DNA of 42,818 nt from assembly GCF_014145455.1 (NCBI RefSeq), contig NZ_JACIVB010000046.1, forward strand, positions 1 through 42,818, written 5' to 3'. This DNA is from Limosilactobacillus rudii (lineage in GTDB: Bacteria; Bacillota; Bacilli; Lactobacillales; Lactobacillaceae). The translations under genes and the position numbers were made by a program. The notes under the pieces were generated by a model that ran no database searches, was not told the origin of the DNA, and saw only the letters and a list, made by a program, of their open reading frames with translations. Shown here piece after piece: positions 28,495-38,107 of this stretch. Position 1 is the stretch's first letter. Every line of letters starts with the position of its first letter.

Positions 28495-31400
28495 CGAAAC
28501 CACTATTAGAGCGAACGTTAAAGTTAGTGGCCTTTCAGAACTTGAAAAAGCTAATAGCTTAATCAAGGAGATGAATCATTCTCTATCCAGCTTGGGTCGT
28601 ACTGGAGGTAATAATGGCCTAAGTGGTTTGTCCTCTAGCATTAACAAAGCAAAGGTAGAAGCAAAAGAATTAAAGGCGGCTATTAAACAAGCCGATGATG
28701 TTAATTTAAGCAAGGTTGGTAATGCCGCTGCTGAGAGTTTATCTAAAGCAGAGAATAAAGCCAATCAATTAAAAGCTAAATTAGAACAAGCTAATAACGT
28801 TAACCTTGCAAAAGCTGGAAGTTCTGCTTCCGAAGGACTTAATAAAGCTGAGAGTAAGGCTGGTCAGCTAAAAAATAAACTCGAACAGGCTAATGATGTG
28901 AACCTTAGTAAAGTTGGAAATAGCGCTAGTGAAGGTCTATCTAAAGCAGAAGCTAAGGCAAGCCAATTAAGAAGTAAGCTTGAACAAGTAAATAACATTA
29001 ATGGTGGTATGGCAGGACAAAAGATCAGTGAGGGTCTAAGTCGTGCCGAAAGTAAAGCTAATCAGTTTCAAGGTTCTGTTAGAAAGTCAATTGCAGCTGA
29101 AAGAGAATTAGCCAGTGCGGCTCATTCAGTAGCTCAAGCTGAACAGCAGAGTGCAAGTGCAGCTCAAAGAGGAGCGCAAGCACGGCAACAAGCTGTTCAA
29201 GCAGCACGGCAAAACGCTCAGTCTGAACGACAGATGGCAATGATTGGCTCCTCTTCACCGGACAAAAAGGAAGGTAAAGTAAGAGGTGCTATCCGTGATG
29301 TAGCCGGTATGTATACTCTTGGTAATCTTGCTGCTAATGGAATTATGGCAGCAGGTGAAGGTGTAAAAGGCTTGTTTGGCTCTGGATTAAGCTATATCAG
29401 TCAACAGCAGGCTTCTCAAGTTTCATGGGCTTCTAATGCTCGTTCAGTTAATAAACTGCTTGGGAAGAATATGAGTAATAAAGAAGCTACTAGCTTCTCT
29501 AAAGGAATGGTTAAAGACATTTCTAACCTTGCAACTTCTGCTGGTAACGATTATAAGCAAGTGTCAGATGCAGCATTAGCTTTCTATGCTACTGGTGCTG
29601 GTGTTTCAACTGCTGGTAATAAAAAGAAAACGCTCCAATTAACTAAAGACATGCTTAACCTGCAAGATGCTGGTGGTATGAATGATGAAGAAATGGGACG
29701 GTTTATCTCCTCTGTTGCTAAAACGTTAGACCAAGATAAATTAACCACAGAACGACTTCAACAGTTAAAGCAATTTAACCCTAACATTGATGAGTACCTA
29801 GATAAAGCACACAAGAAGAGAACTGGTGAAAAAGCTGGTAAAGTCGGTGATTACACTGGTGATGATCTTGTAAAAGCCTTACATATGGCAGGTATGGCTC
29901 CAGGTGTTAATGATGCTTCTAAGAAGATGAATCAAAGTTTAGCGGGTGTACAACGTGCTATAAAAAATGGTGCAGTTCGTATGACTGCTGGCTTTGAAGA
30001 GCGATTAGCTAGTGGACTAAATAAAGCGTTTGGTGGTGATGGGAAGCTATTCTCACGAATTACCGATTGGTTTAATAGTCCTAAGAAAACAGAGGGCTTC
30101 ACTAATAAAGTAGCTGATGGGACCGCTGGTGTTATTTCTACCGTTGGTAAAGGTGGACGTGAAGCATTTGATTTAGCTAAAAAGCTATCGGATGTTGCTA
30201 AACCGATTGCTGGTGGATTTTCTACTGGTTTTATTGATCAGGTTAAGGCATTTAAGAATGGGCTATCTACTGCATACAACGGCTTGAAGAGTACAGCTTC
30301 TAAGTTAAGTGATACTATTCCTAAAGGCGCTAAGGGTAAGTTTTCATCGATTGGTAATGAACTTGGTAATGCTACCGGAAAGATTACAGCCTTTTTAGTT
30401 GCTGTTCGTGGATTATCTAAGTTACCTAAGATTGGTCAAGGTATTACTAAAGCAATGCAACCATTGCTAAAGTTTGCTTCAAAGTTACCAGTAGTTGGCA
30501 AAGGGCTAAGTGGCCTTATATCCAAGATTACTGGTATTAAGAAGCTTGATGAAACTAAAAACTTAAGCGCTGCTGGAAAAATGCAAAATGCCGCTAATAC
30601 TATGATGTCTGCTGCTAATCGTATGAATAGCGGTAGTCGAAATAGTGGTTTTGGTGGTAATGGGGTTAAATCAGCTGGGTACTATGGTAGTAGTAATGGC
30701 TATTACAATAATGGCGAAATTTACGATGGTTATACTGGACCATTAACTAGAACCGGTCTCTATCATAGTAAAGCAGGTACTAATGGTGATCCTAATGCTT
30801 GGTTTAATAAGTTAATTTCTCGTGGACAAAATTATTTAGGCGCTGCTAATCCAAAGCATGGGAAAGGTAGTTTTGTTCAGAGAATCAAAGGAAATGTACT
30901 TACTGGTGTTGGTAGAGCTGGCCAACGTGTCTTTGGCGAAAGCCGTATTGGTAATGTTATTTATCGTGGGGCATTAGCAAGTGGACGAGGCTTAAGAGCA
31001 ACAAGAGGCTTTATAGCTAAAGGTGCTCCAGGAATGAATGCTACCTTTGCGGCTATGGATGCCATGTCAGTTATAGGAACCACAAAATCAGGCTCACTTG
31101 CACGACATAAAGGCGTTGGAAATGCAGTAGGACAAGGTGTTGGATCTACTGTTGGTATGGCTGCTGGAACTGCTTTGGGTTCATTAATTGGTATGCCTAC
31201 AGTTGGAGCTGTTGCAGGTAGCTTTCTTGGTGGTTGGGCCGGAGGAAAAGTTGGTTCATGGATTGGTTCTAAATTTGGTGGCAGCAAGCCTTCTGGTAAC
31301 AAGCTAACCCAACAACAGCGTGATGCCATTAAAGCTGATGAAATAGTAGCTAAGACCAACTTCACCAATGGCTATAACAGTCTTTATCAAAATGCTGGAC

Positions 31401-33679
31401 AGAAAGCTCCTGTTTCTGCTAACAAAGCATATAAGACTATGAACGCCGCTTCTAAAGGTAATGCCAAATCCCAAGCAGCAGCTCAGCTTTATGATCAGGC
31501 TATGCAAGCAGGAGATTTAGCTTCTGCTAACAAGTACTTTAGCCAAGCTCAAAAGCAGGTTAAAGCAGGTGATGCTAAAGGTGTTAGAAGTGCTCAAAGC
31601 AGATTGAGTAAAGCTAAGAAAGCTGAGAAAAAGGCCTATGATGATGCTTATACTAAGGCATTAGGCGAGGCATACAACAATGGTCAACGAGGTAAAGCAG
31701 CAAGAGAACAAGCTAAACAGTTAGCTAAAGGTGATAAAAATTACCAAAAAGCCAGAAAGAATACAAAGTCTGCTCAGAATAAGGTTAATAAAGCCAAAAA
31801 GAAGTACAAAGATGACACTGGTGAAGACTACAAAAAGTCTAAGGCAAGTTCTAAAGGTAAAGGTAGTAAGAGCGGTGCGTCTAAAAAGAATTCAAAGAGC
31901 GGTTCTAAGAATCGTGGAAGTAGTAAAGGTTCTTCTAAGCCAAAATCAAAAGGTTCGAGCAGAAAGTCAAGTCGTTCTAAAGCTAAGTCTTCTCGGGGCA
32001 ATTCCAAGCCAGCTTCTAAAAAATCTCGTTCAAGTTCTGGAAAGAAGCGTTCAAACGGAAGTAAAAATGCTAGTCGTGACCAGAAAGCTGCTTCTCGTAA
32101 GTTAGATAAAGCTGCGTCTAACCTGAATAAGTCTGCGTCTAAGAAAGCCAAGTCCTCGTCAAAGAGAAAAGGTTCTTCTAAGAGTAATAACAAGAGCCGA
32201 AGTTCTTCTAAGCCACATTCGAAAACCGCTAACGTTAAAGCTAAAACTAAAGGTACCAAAGATGCCAAAAAGCTTTCAAAAGCAACTAAGGGTGTCAAGA
32301 GCAAGAATGCTAAGGTTAAAGCAAACGTTAAAGGTACTAAGGATGCTAAGAAGCTTTCTAAGGCTACGAAAGGCGTTAAAAATAAAAGTGCTAAGGTCAA
32401 GGCTAAGACCTCTGGTGGTAACAAGGTTAAGAAATTAGCTAAGGATACCAAGAAGGTAAAAAATAAGAACGCCAAGATTAAGGCTAAAACTTCTGGTGGA
32501 AATAAGGTTAAGAAATTAGCCAAAGATACTAAGAAGATTAAGAACAAAAACGCTAAGGTCAAGGTTAAAGTCTCTGGTGAAAGCAAAGTTAAGAAGCTAG
32601 CCAAAGATATTAAGAAAGTCAAAAATAAAAATGCTCGAGTAAGGGCACGTGTTTCTGGCGAAGGTAAGGTTAAAAAACTAAGCCAAAATATCAAAAAGGT
32701 AAAAAATAAGAATGCTCGGGTAAGAGCTACGGCTTCTGGTGCAGGAAAGGTTAAATCGCTAGCCAGTTCAATCAAACGTGTTAAGAATAAAACAGCAAGA
32801 GTAAGAGCTTCTGCTTCCGGTGCGGGACAAGTCAAAAGCCTCGCAAGTGCTATTAATCGTGTTAAGAATAAAACGGCACGGGTAACGGCTCATGCAACAG
32901 GAACTGGTCAAGTTAAGAGCCTTCAAAGTGCCATTAATGGAGTTAAAAATAAAACTGCTAGCGTTACTGCTAAAGTAACTGGAACAGGACAGGTTAAGCA
33001 ATTAACTAGTGCTATTAATTCCGTAAAGGGAAAGAGCGTTAGTGTAACAGCTAAGGTTAGTGGGACCGGTGAAGTACGTGGCTTAGCTAGTGCAATTGCA
33101 GCTGTTCACAGTAAACATGTTACTATTTCAGCAACAGTTACTAAGAGCGGACATCTAGCTACTGGTACACCTGGGGCTTCAAACGCCTTTAGAGGAAGAC
33201 TAGCTACTGGAACTCCAGGAGCTGGTGCTAGTTTTGTTGCTGCATTAGCTACAGGAACACCAGCAGCAACTACAAACCAATGGTCAGCTAATGGTGGTGT
33301 TAAGAAAGGAAACTACCTTGTTAATGATGCTCCAGGTGCTGATTTTGTAGAAGCGTTTATGACTAGGGCTGGTACTATTGGTCTTTTTCCTAAACAGCGT
33401 AATTTGATTGTTCCTCTTGGAGAAGGGACACAGGTTCTTAATGCAAACGAAACAAAAAAGAAGTTCCCACGACTAAAGACAGGAACTCCTAGTTTTAATA
33501 TTAAGAATGATGCTAAGTCTTCTAACAAGAGTGAAAAGTCAACAGTTGTTAATAACAATACATTCAATATTAACGTTAATGTTGATGGTAGTGCTGGCAT
33601 TGACCAGAAACTAATTAATAAGATTGCTAACCAAATAGCAGAAAAGCTTACGGTTGCATTCCCAGAAAGTGAGGTGTAA
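28487..33679 (+). CDS. tail tape measure protein
   Basis: 1730 aa, the largest gene, in the usual place after the chaperones. It sets tail length and is ejected with DNA. The N-terminus has four 33-aa helical repeats (about 69-200). Then comes a coiled coil with Gln/Ala, a TMP core (about 270-490), Gly-rich hydrophobic segments (about 880-925) and a very basic Ser/Lys/Arg section (about 1110-1250). Eleven 27-aa repeats (about 1253-1549) and a C-terminal ATGTP repeat region follow, ending NVDGSAGIDQKLINKIANQI. GGAGGAGTTGAGATAGAGA precedes the start. Confidence 0.95.
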   Translation: MSNETTIRANVKVSGLSELEKANSLIKEMNHSLSSLGRTGGNNGLSGLSSSINKAKVEAKELKAAIKQADDVNLSKVGNAAAESLSKAENKANQLKAKLEQANNVNLAKAGSSASEGLNKAESKAGQLKNKLEQANDVNLSKVGNSASEGLSKAEAKASQLRSKLEQVNNINGGMAGQKISEGLSRAESKANQFQGSVRKSIAAERELASAAHSVAQAEQQSASAAQRGAQARQQAVQAARQNAQSERQMAMIGSSSPDKKEGKVRGAIRDVAGMYTLGNLAANGIMAAGEGVKGLFGSGLSYISQQQASQVSWASNARSVNKLLGKNMSNKEATSFSKGMVKDISNLATSAGNDYKQVSDAALAFYATGAGVSTAGNKKKTLQLTKDMLNLQDAGGMNDEEMGRFISSVAKTLDQDKLTTERLQQLKQFNPNIDEYLDKAHKKRTGEKAGKVGDYTGDDLVKALHMAGMAPGVNDASKKMNQSLAGVQRAIKNGAVRMTAGFEERLASGLNKAFGGDGKLFSRITDWFNSPKKTEGFTNKVADGTAGVISTVGKGGREAFDLAKKLSDVAKPIAGGFSTGFIDQVKAFKNGLSTAYNGLKSTASKLSDTIPKGAKGKFSSIGNELGNATGKITAFLVAVRGLSKLPKIGQGITKAMQPLLKFASKLPVVGKGLSGLISKITGIKKLDETKNLSAAGKMQNAANTMMSAANRMNSGSRNSGFGGNGVKSAGYYGSSNGYYNNGEIYDGYTGPLTRTGLYHSKAGTNGDPNAWFNKLISRGQNYLGAANPKHGKGSFVQRIKGNVLTGVGRAGQRVFGESRIGNVIYRGALASGRGLRATRGFIAKGAPGMNATFAAMDAMSVIGTTKSGSLARHKGVGNAVGQGVGSTVGMAAGTALGSLIGMPTVGAVAGSFLGGWAGGKVGSWIGSKFGGSKPSGNKLTQQQRDAIKADEIVAKTNFTNGYNSLYQNAGQKAPVSANKAYKTMNAASKGNAKSQAAAQLYDQAMQAGDLASANKYFSQAQKQVKAGDAKGVRSAQSRLSKAKKAEKKAYDDAYTKALGEAYNNGQRGKAAREQAKQLAKGDKNYQKARKNTKSAQNKVNKAKKKYKDDTGEDYKKSKASSKGKGSKSGASKKNSKSGSKNRGSSKGSSKPKSKGSSRKSSRSKAKSSRGNSKPASKKSRSSSGKKRSNGSKNASRDQKAASRKLDKAASNLNKSASKKAKSSSKRKGSSKSNNKSRSSSKPHSKTANVKAKTKGTKDAKKLSKATKGVKSKNAKVKANVKGTKDAKKLSKATKGVKNKSAKVKAKTSGGNKVKKLAKDTKKVKNKNAKIKAKTSGGNKVKKLAKDTKKIKNKNAKVKVKVSGESKVKKLAKDIKKVKNKNARVRARVSGEGKVKKLSQNIKKVKNKNARVRATASGAGKVKSLASSIKRVKNKTARVRASASGAGQVKSLASAINRVKNKTARVTAHATGTGQVKSLQSAINGVKNKTASVTAKVTGTGQVKQLTSAINSVKGKSVSVTAKVSGTGEVRGLASAIAAVHSKHVTISATVTKSGHLATGTPGASNAFRGRLATGTPGAGASFVAALATGTPAATTNQWSANGGVKKGNYLVNDAPGADFVEAFMTRAGTIGLFPKQRNLIVPLGEGTQVLNANETKKKFPRLKTGTPSFNIKNDAKSSNKSEKSTVVNNNTFNINVNVDGSAGIDQKLINKIANQIAEKLTVAFPESEV
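28691..29086 (+). repeat. four 33-aa (99-bp) repeats in the tape measure N-terminus
   Basis: Units start ADDVNLSKVG, ANNVNLAKAG, ANDVNLSKVG and VNNINGGMAG, each followed by a (S/A)EGL.KAE.KA.QL section. Three copies are close; the fourth has drifted. Probably a coiled-coil length module. Confidence 0.85.
32243..33133 (+). repeat. eleven 27-aa (81-bp) repeats in the tape measure C-terminal third
   Basis: Unit form (K)(T/V)SG.(N/G)KVKKLAKDTKKVKNKNA and similar. Early copies are Lys-rich (GTKDAKKLSKATKGVKSKNA), late copies are neutral and hydrophobic (GTGQVKQLTSAINSVKGKSV), a smooth gradient across the array. Confidence 0.9.
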
Positions 33680-33683
33680 AAGG

Positions 33684-34247
33684 ATGGCTGTGTTAGCTAC
33701 TGGGAACCAACGGGTTTATCTTCATTCTGAAACGGAAGAAGAAGAAACAACTAATACTGTATCAAAATACCCAATTCAAGCTGGAAATAATATAACCGAC
33801 CATACACAACGGGAAGAGCAAACTTTCACTTTTGAGGGTTTGCTTTTTGGTAATGATCGTTATGATATTCAGCGGCAATGGCAACAATTACTTGATTGGC
33901 AACATAATGGTACTATTTTGCAATATGCTGGTGCCATCTGGCATGGAAATATGATGATTACCAATTTGCATCGTACTTATGAAGATGGTGGATATAAGAA
34001 TGCTCTTAAGTTCTCAATGGAGCTTACTTATATTGATGTAGTTCAATCCAGTTTTGTTAAAGCAGTAAACGTTGGTCCTAAAGCACCTAGCCCACCAGCT
34101 AATCCTGGTGTATGGGTAACTGTTCGACCAGGGAATACTTATTGGGGTTGGTGGCGGCAATATGGAACTCCAATCCAAACATTAAGAGATTGGAACCATT
34201 GGCCCGATAGAAGGATTCCAGTCGGTGTTAGAGCGAGGGTGAAGTAA
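33684..34247 (+). CDS. tail protein with C-terminal LysM-like domain
   Basis: 187 aa from ATG 33684. The N-terminal 120 residues are a baseplate/tail domain (NNITDHTQREEQTFTFEGLL). After a Pro-rich linker (KAPSPPANPG) the C-terminus VWVTVRPGNTYWGWWRQYGT ... DWNHWPDRRIPVG is a LysM-type peptidoglycan-binding domain, as in XkdP. It may join tape measure, hub and wall contact. Confidence 0.87.
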   Translation: MAVLATGNQRVYLHSETEEEETTNTVSKYPIQAGNNITDHTQREEQTFTFEGLLFGNDRYDIQRQWQQLLDWQHNGTILQYAGAIWHGNMMITNLHRTYEDGGYKNALKFSMELTYIDVVQSSFVKAVNVGPKAPSPPANPGVWVTVRPGNTYWGWWRQYGTPIQTLRDWNHWPDRRIPVGVRARVK

Positions 34248-34583
34248 ATGTCTTATAGATCAAAATTTGATATTGATGTTAGTAATATTCCACAAGTTTT
34301 TTCTACAAGTTTTGGGAATACTGCTGTAAACATTGGAATTAATTACAATAAGACTGGTGATTTCTATACAGTTGACTTATTTGATATACAGAATAAGCCA
34401 ATTATTACTGGTGAAAAGTTAATCTATGGTAAAAGACTATGGCGTAATTCTGTTGATGAACGTATTCCAGCAGTAGATTTAGTGCCGTTAGATGAGTCAG
34501 GAAAAAGTAATATCTGCAACAAAGAGACCTTCGGCAAGACGGTCTTTTTATTTATAGATACGGTGGTGGAAGACAATGGGTAA
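34248..34583 (+). CDS. baseplate plug-like protein
   Basis: 111 aa. KFDIDVSNIPQVFSTSFGNT, INYNKTGDFYTVDLFDIQNK and EKLIYGKRLW follow the baseplate plug pattern (small beta protein between LysM and hub genes). A terminator-like hairpin is hidden in its 3' end (34525-34549). Overlaps the hub gene by 8 bp. Confidence 0.8.
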   Translation: MSYRSKFDIDVSNIPQVFSTSFGNTAVNIGINYNKTGDFYTVDLFDIQNKPIITGEKLIYGKRLWRNSVDERIPAVDLVPLDESGKSNICNKETFGKTVFLFIDTVVEDNG

Positions 34584-35439
34584 ACCACAATTTAATTTCG
34601 AATGTAAGGTAGTGGTTTATACAGCAAATGCCAATTTGACATATGAATATGGAAAAATGAAAAACTCAATTGAAATTCATTTTACTGTCCCATTTTCTAA
34701 TGAAACAGAGAAGCACATAACAGAAATTGAGCTTTTTAATATTGATACTAGGCATTTTAATCTTATTCAGCCAGGAAATAAGGCAGAATTATACGCTGGC
34801 TATTCTGGAGATGTTGGCTTACTGGTAAGCGGAACTATCTATAAAACAACAATTCCTTATGCGGAAGATGCTGATACTGCATATAAAATCCGTATTTTGG
34901 AGGGTGAAGACTACACGAGAAAGCCTAAATTAAATATGACATTTGCTAATAATACTTATGCCTCAACTATCATTCCACAAGTTGTAAGTGCTGCTGGTAT
35001 TAATTTGCGATATATCTCTATTAAGGATAATAAGTGTTATAACGATGGCTTTACTGCTGATGACCACCCAATGGAAGTTTTAAGTACGCTCGCTCAGGAC
35101 TGTAAAGCAAGCTTATTTTATTTACGAGGCCAGTTAACTATGCGATATGTCTATGATGGAAATGGTGCGGATCAGTTTGATTTAAGCCCTGCTACGGGAT
35201 TGGTAGAAGGACCAACACGAGAAAGTCGTGATGATGACTGGGCTGATTATGAAGAAGATGACGATGGGTTGGGAGCATGGAGCTACTCAGCAACGTCAAT
35301 TCTTAATTATCATCTAACTACTTTTGCATGGGTTAAGCTTCATAATAAGTATGCTGATGTGGGAGTTATGGTCATTAATGGTGAACATAGCTTTGATGGT
35401 GAAGAAGCAAGAACGGAATTTGAGGCGGTGACACAATAA
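34576..35439 (+). CDS. baseplate hub protein (XkdQ/gp44-like)
   Basis: 287 aa. MKNSIEIHFTVPFSNETEKH, IELFNIDTRHFNLIQPGNKA and ELYAGYSGDVGLLVSGTIYK are the start of hub domains in which the first beta barrel is followed by the helical VLSTLAQDCKASLFYLRGQL. Forms the central hub below the tube. Confidence 0.85.
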   Translation: MGKPQFNFECKVVVYTANANLTYEYGKMKNSIEIHFTVPFSNETEKHITEIELFNIDTRHFNLIQPGNKAELYAGYSGDVGLLVSGTIYKTTIPYAEDADTAYKIRILEGEDYTRKPKLNMTFANNTYASTIIPQVVSAAGINLRYISIKDNKCYNDGFTADDHPMEVLSTLAQDCKASLFYLRGQLTMRYVYDGNGADQFDLSPATGLVEGPTRESRDDDWADYEEDDDGLGAWSYSATSILNYHLTTFAWVKLHNKYADVGVMVINGEHSFDGEEARTEFEAVTQ

Positions 35440-35805
35440 ATGGTAAGACAACGTGACCAAGACATTAGGTTTCTTAAAACGTTAATAAATAACATTAATG
35501 CTAATCTCCATGTTGCTCAATTAGCAAGGGTATACAAGCTTACCGATGATCATTCAAGAGCGGACGTTCAACCTTTAGCTCTTGATGCTAGTGGTAAGAA
35601 AAGGGCACCGCTAATTAACGTTCCTGTGGGCATGGTTGCTCAAGGCTATATTTCGGAAGGATCAGTGGTTCTTGTCATGTTTCTTGACCGCTCAATGGAA
35701 AATTGGAGCAAGGCTGATAATCAAGAATTCTCGTTGGCTAACAAAAGAATGCACGATGTTAACGATGCTGTTATTTGTGAGGTGATGTGGAGTGCAGGAC
35801 ATTAA
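35440..35805 (+). CDS. Gp138-like membrane-puncturing spike
   Basis: 121 aa. VAQLARVYKLTDDHSRADVQ, PLINVPVG, VVLVMFLDRSMENW and the H-DVNDAVI end match the Gp138 N-terminal OB domain. It would tip the baseplate and pierce the membrane. Follows the hub stop directly. Confidence 0.83.
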   Translation: MVRQRDQDIRFLKTLINNINANLHVAQLARVYKLTDDHSRADVQPLALDASGKKRAPLINVPVGMVAQGYISEGSVVLVMFLDRSMENWSKADNQEFSLANKRMHDVNDAVICEVMWSAGH

Positions 35806-36127
35806 GCTCAGTGCAGGAGATATTCAGCTTGATTACATTACCGGAAGTAAAGAAATAATCCAATCAGCAGAAATTATTCTTGGGACTCGTAAAGGTGAGT
35901 TTGTGTTAGCTCCTGAAATGGGGTTAAATCACTCAAACTTGCTAGGTAAGAAATATGCCGAAGAGATGGCTGCAAGTGATGTTTATGAAGCTGTACGACA
36001 AGAAGAACGAATAAAAAACGTTAAAGTTGATACAAAAGTAGATAAACACAATCGCTCGATAACTCTTAATCTAACTGCTGATATAGGAAATGATAAACCG
36101 GTAGAAATGGAGGTGAACTATGCTTGA
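35792..36127 (+). CDS. gp25-like/DUF2634 baseplate wedge protein
   Basis: 111 aa from GTG 35792. IQLDYITGSKEIIQSAEIIL, GTRKGEFVLAPEMGLNHSNL, then EAVRQEERIKNVKVDTKVDK: the usual baseplate assembly pattern next to baseplate J. Overlaps both neighbours. Confidence 0.87.
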   Translation: MQDIKLSAGDIQLDYITGSKEIIQSAEIILGTRKGEFVLAPEMGLNHSNLLGKKYAEEMAASDVYEAVRQEERIKNVKVDTKVDKHNRSITLNLTADIGNDKPVEMEVNYA

Positions 36128-37346
36128 TAAAAATGGGTTCACAAGACCAACTTACGATGAAATAGTACAACAGGAGTCTGATAAGTGGGTTCAGTTATTC
36201 GGCGAAAACGCCCAAACCAATGCACATTCAGTAGGCGGTATTTTAATACGCATTCATTCTTACTTTATGGATAAGCTTTATCAGTTAGCGGAAGTTATTT
36301 ACAATTCTCAGTTTGTAGACTCTGCAACTGGAACAACATTAGAACAATTAGGTGCAAATGTTGGATTAACTCGTTTACCTAGTCAAGTTGCAATGGGAAC
36401 TGTAACTTTTTACGGAAAAATTGGTTATACGGTTCCTTCTGGTAGTTTGGTTAGAACTGATGATGGATTGGAATACGTGACATCTGAGGACATTGTTCTG
36501 AAAGACACAGGTAAAAATAATATGACCTTAGATGATGGAAGCAACCTCCAAATGCCGACGGAAAGTAATGGGACCTGTCCTAATATAGGAGTGGGGATAT
36601 CTCATTATCTTTACGCGAATAAGGCAGGAGCAGCTTACAATAAAGCGAATAAATCCAAGGCGATTATGGTTAACGCTAGTGAAAACATCAGATATGTAAT
36701 CGTACAGGAAGTTTCCGGTGGTGCTGATATAGAAACGGATATTAACTTCCGTGACCGTATTAATCTATCAAATAGAACGGTAGCTCCTTCATCGCCATAT
36801 AACGGTATTATTACAGCAGTTGAGAAAGTAACTGGTGTAACTGCTGTTCGTATCATTTCAAACGATACAATGGTTGATGATGAAACAACCAATACTCCCG
36901 CAAAGTCAATTCATATCTATGTTAATGGTGGATATAAGGATGACGTTGCGGAGGCTATCTTTGGTTCAATTAGTGCTGGAATTTTAACGGTTGGGCAACA
37001 ATCAGTAAAGGTTACTGATATTGCTGGTGGAGAGCATACTATTTGTTTTGATTACCCAACTACTCGTGATGTATATGTTTCTATCAAGTTAACTAAGACT
37101 AATGAATATCCATTAAATGGAGATGAACAAGTTAAGAATATAGTAATGAAATACATTAATGAAGTTGGAATGGGAAACACGTTGTATTATTCCTATCTTT
37201 ACAGGCTTATATACGATAATGTTCCAGGTATCCAAGTAGCTGATGTGAAAATTGGTACCGATAGTAACAAACTATCAGCTCAAAATATAACCTTGACAAA
37301 TATCGAAACTGCTCAAACAAGCGCTGAAAAGGTGATGATCTTATGA
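36120..37346 (+). CDS. baseplate J-like protein (gp47)
   Basis: 408 aa. Begins GFTRPTYDEIVQQESDKWVQ, contains SATGTTLEQLGANVGLTR, PSGSLVRTDDGLEYVT, and EVSGGADIETDINFRDRINL, the classic gp47/baseplate J motif. Builds the wedge that ties the fibre network to the hub. Confidence 0.94.
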   Translation: MLDKNGFTRPTYDEIVQQESDKWVQLFGENAQTNAHSVGGILIRIHSYFMDKLYQLAEVIYNSQFVDSATGTTLEQLGANVGLTRLPSQVAMGTVTFYGKIGYTVPSGSLVRTDDGLEYVTSEDIVLKDTGKNNMTLDDGSNLQMPTESNGTCPNIGVGISHYLYANKAGAAYNKANKSKAIMVNASENIRYVIVQEVSGGADIETDINFRDRINLSNRTVAPSSPYNGIITAVEKVTGVTAVRIISNDTMVDDETTNTPAKSIHIYVNGGYKDDVAEAIFGSISAGILTVGQQSVKVTDIAGGEHTICFDYPTTRDVYVSIKLTKTNEYPLNGDEQVKNIVMKYINEVGMGNTLYYSYLYRLIYDNVPGIQVADVKIGTDSNKLSAQNITLTNIETAQTSAEKVMIL

Positions 37347-38107
37347 GTTTCTTTAGTAAATTTTTGAAACTAATGCCTGGATCACTAGTAAAAATAGCTA
37401 ATAGCAATAATTGGAAATTAGCAAAGTTTTACTCTAGTAGTTTTGATAAGGTAAATGAAACTTTCAGTAAAATAGACTTTTATCGAAACATTGATAATGC
37501 CAAAGGAAACCTTTTGGATAAGTTAGGAGAAAAGTACGGAGTAAGGCGTGGGCCGGCGGATGATAGCTTTTATCGAATGATGATTAAAGCTAAAGTAGCA
37601 AACCGAAAAGGAGATACAACAGTTAATGGTGTTTTGCGTACAATGCAGAATGCTTTAGGAATAAGTGTAAGAGACGTTAGATTACGTCCAGTACAGCTGC
37701 CGGATGGAAAACGTGAGCCACTGGCAATACGACTTAACAGTGTTCCTATGAGATTTGCACGTTCTGAATATGAACAGGAATTTATGATCCATCAAATAGA
37801 GTCAATTATTGCTGCTGGAGTGAGATTGCAAGACTTGCAATTTACAGCAACAGCGGTTGGTCACTTTGAACTTGGTACTACTATGATTAATGTTGAAACC
37901 GTCGATATTGATGATAGCAAGGATTATAACCGTGAAGCATCGGGAAGTTTTAACTTAGGGAATACAATTATTGATGTGAAAGAAACTGAGTTAACTGATC
38001 AATACGATACTTCAGTAGAAACAAATGGTAAAGCTAATCTTGGTACAGTTAGTGTTACAGCTGAAACGTACCAGATTACGACGGATGAGGAAAAGGAGAA
38101 AAATTAA
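37343..38107 (+). CDS. gpI-like baseplate/tail protein
   Basis: 254 aa. The first 120 residues carry the gpI-like pattern (GNLLDKLGEKYGVRRGPADD, SFYRMMIKAKVANRKGD). The second half contains three related beta segments (GHFELGTTMINVETVDI, GSFNLGNTIIDVKETEL, GKANLGTVSVTAETYQI), a likely fibre attachment stalk. ATGA overlap with baseplate J. Confidence 0.85.
   Translation: MSFFSKFLKLMPGSLVKIANSNNWKLAKFYSSSFDKVNETFSKIDFYRNIDNAKGNLLDKLGEKYGVRRGPADDSFYRMMIKAKVANRKGDTTVNGVLRTMQNALGISVRDVRLRPVQLPDGKREPLAIRLNSVPMRFARSEYEQEFMIHQIESIIAAGVRLQDLQFTATAVGHFELGTTMINVETVDIDDSKDYNREASGSFNLGNTIIDVKETELTDQYDTSVETNGKANLGTVSVTAETYQITTDEEKEKN

Noticed and set aside
30961-31368. 135-aa minus-strand frame, proline- and alanine-rich
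   Set aside because: Exact antisense of the Gly-rich hydrophobic tape measure section; no start signals and an unlikely protein.
31828-32835. 335-aa open frame on the minus strand inside the tape measure gene
   Set aside because: It mirrors the Lys/Ser repeat region of the tape measure and gives a repetitive Leu/Phe/Ala product without a good ribosome site. It is a composition shadow.
32243-33133. CRISPR-like array
   Set aside because: The repeats are in-frame 81-bp coding units with no separate spacers; they belong to the tape measure.
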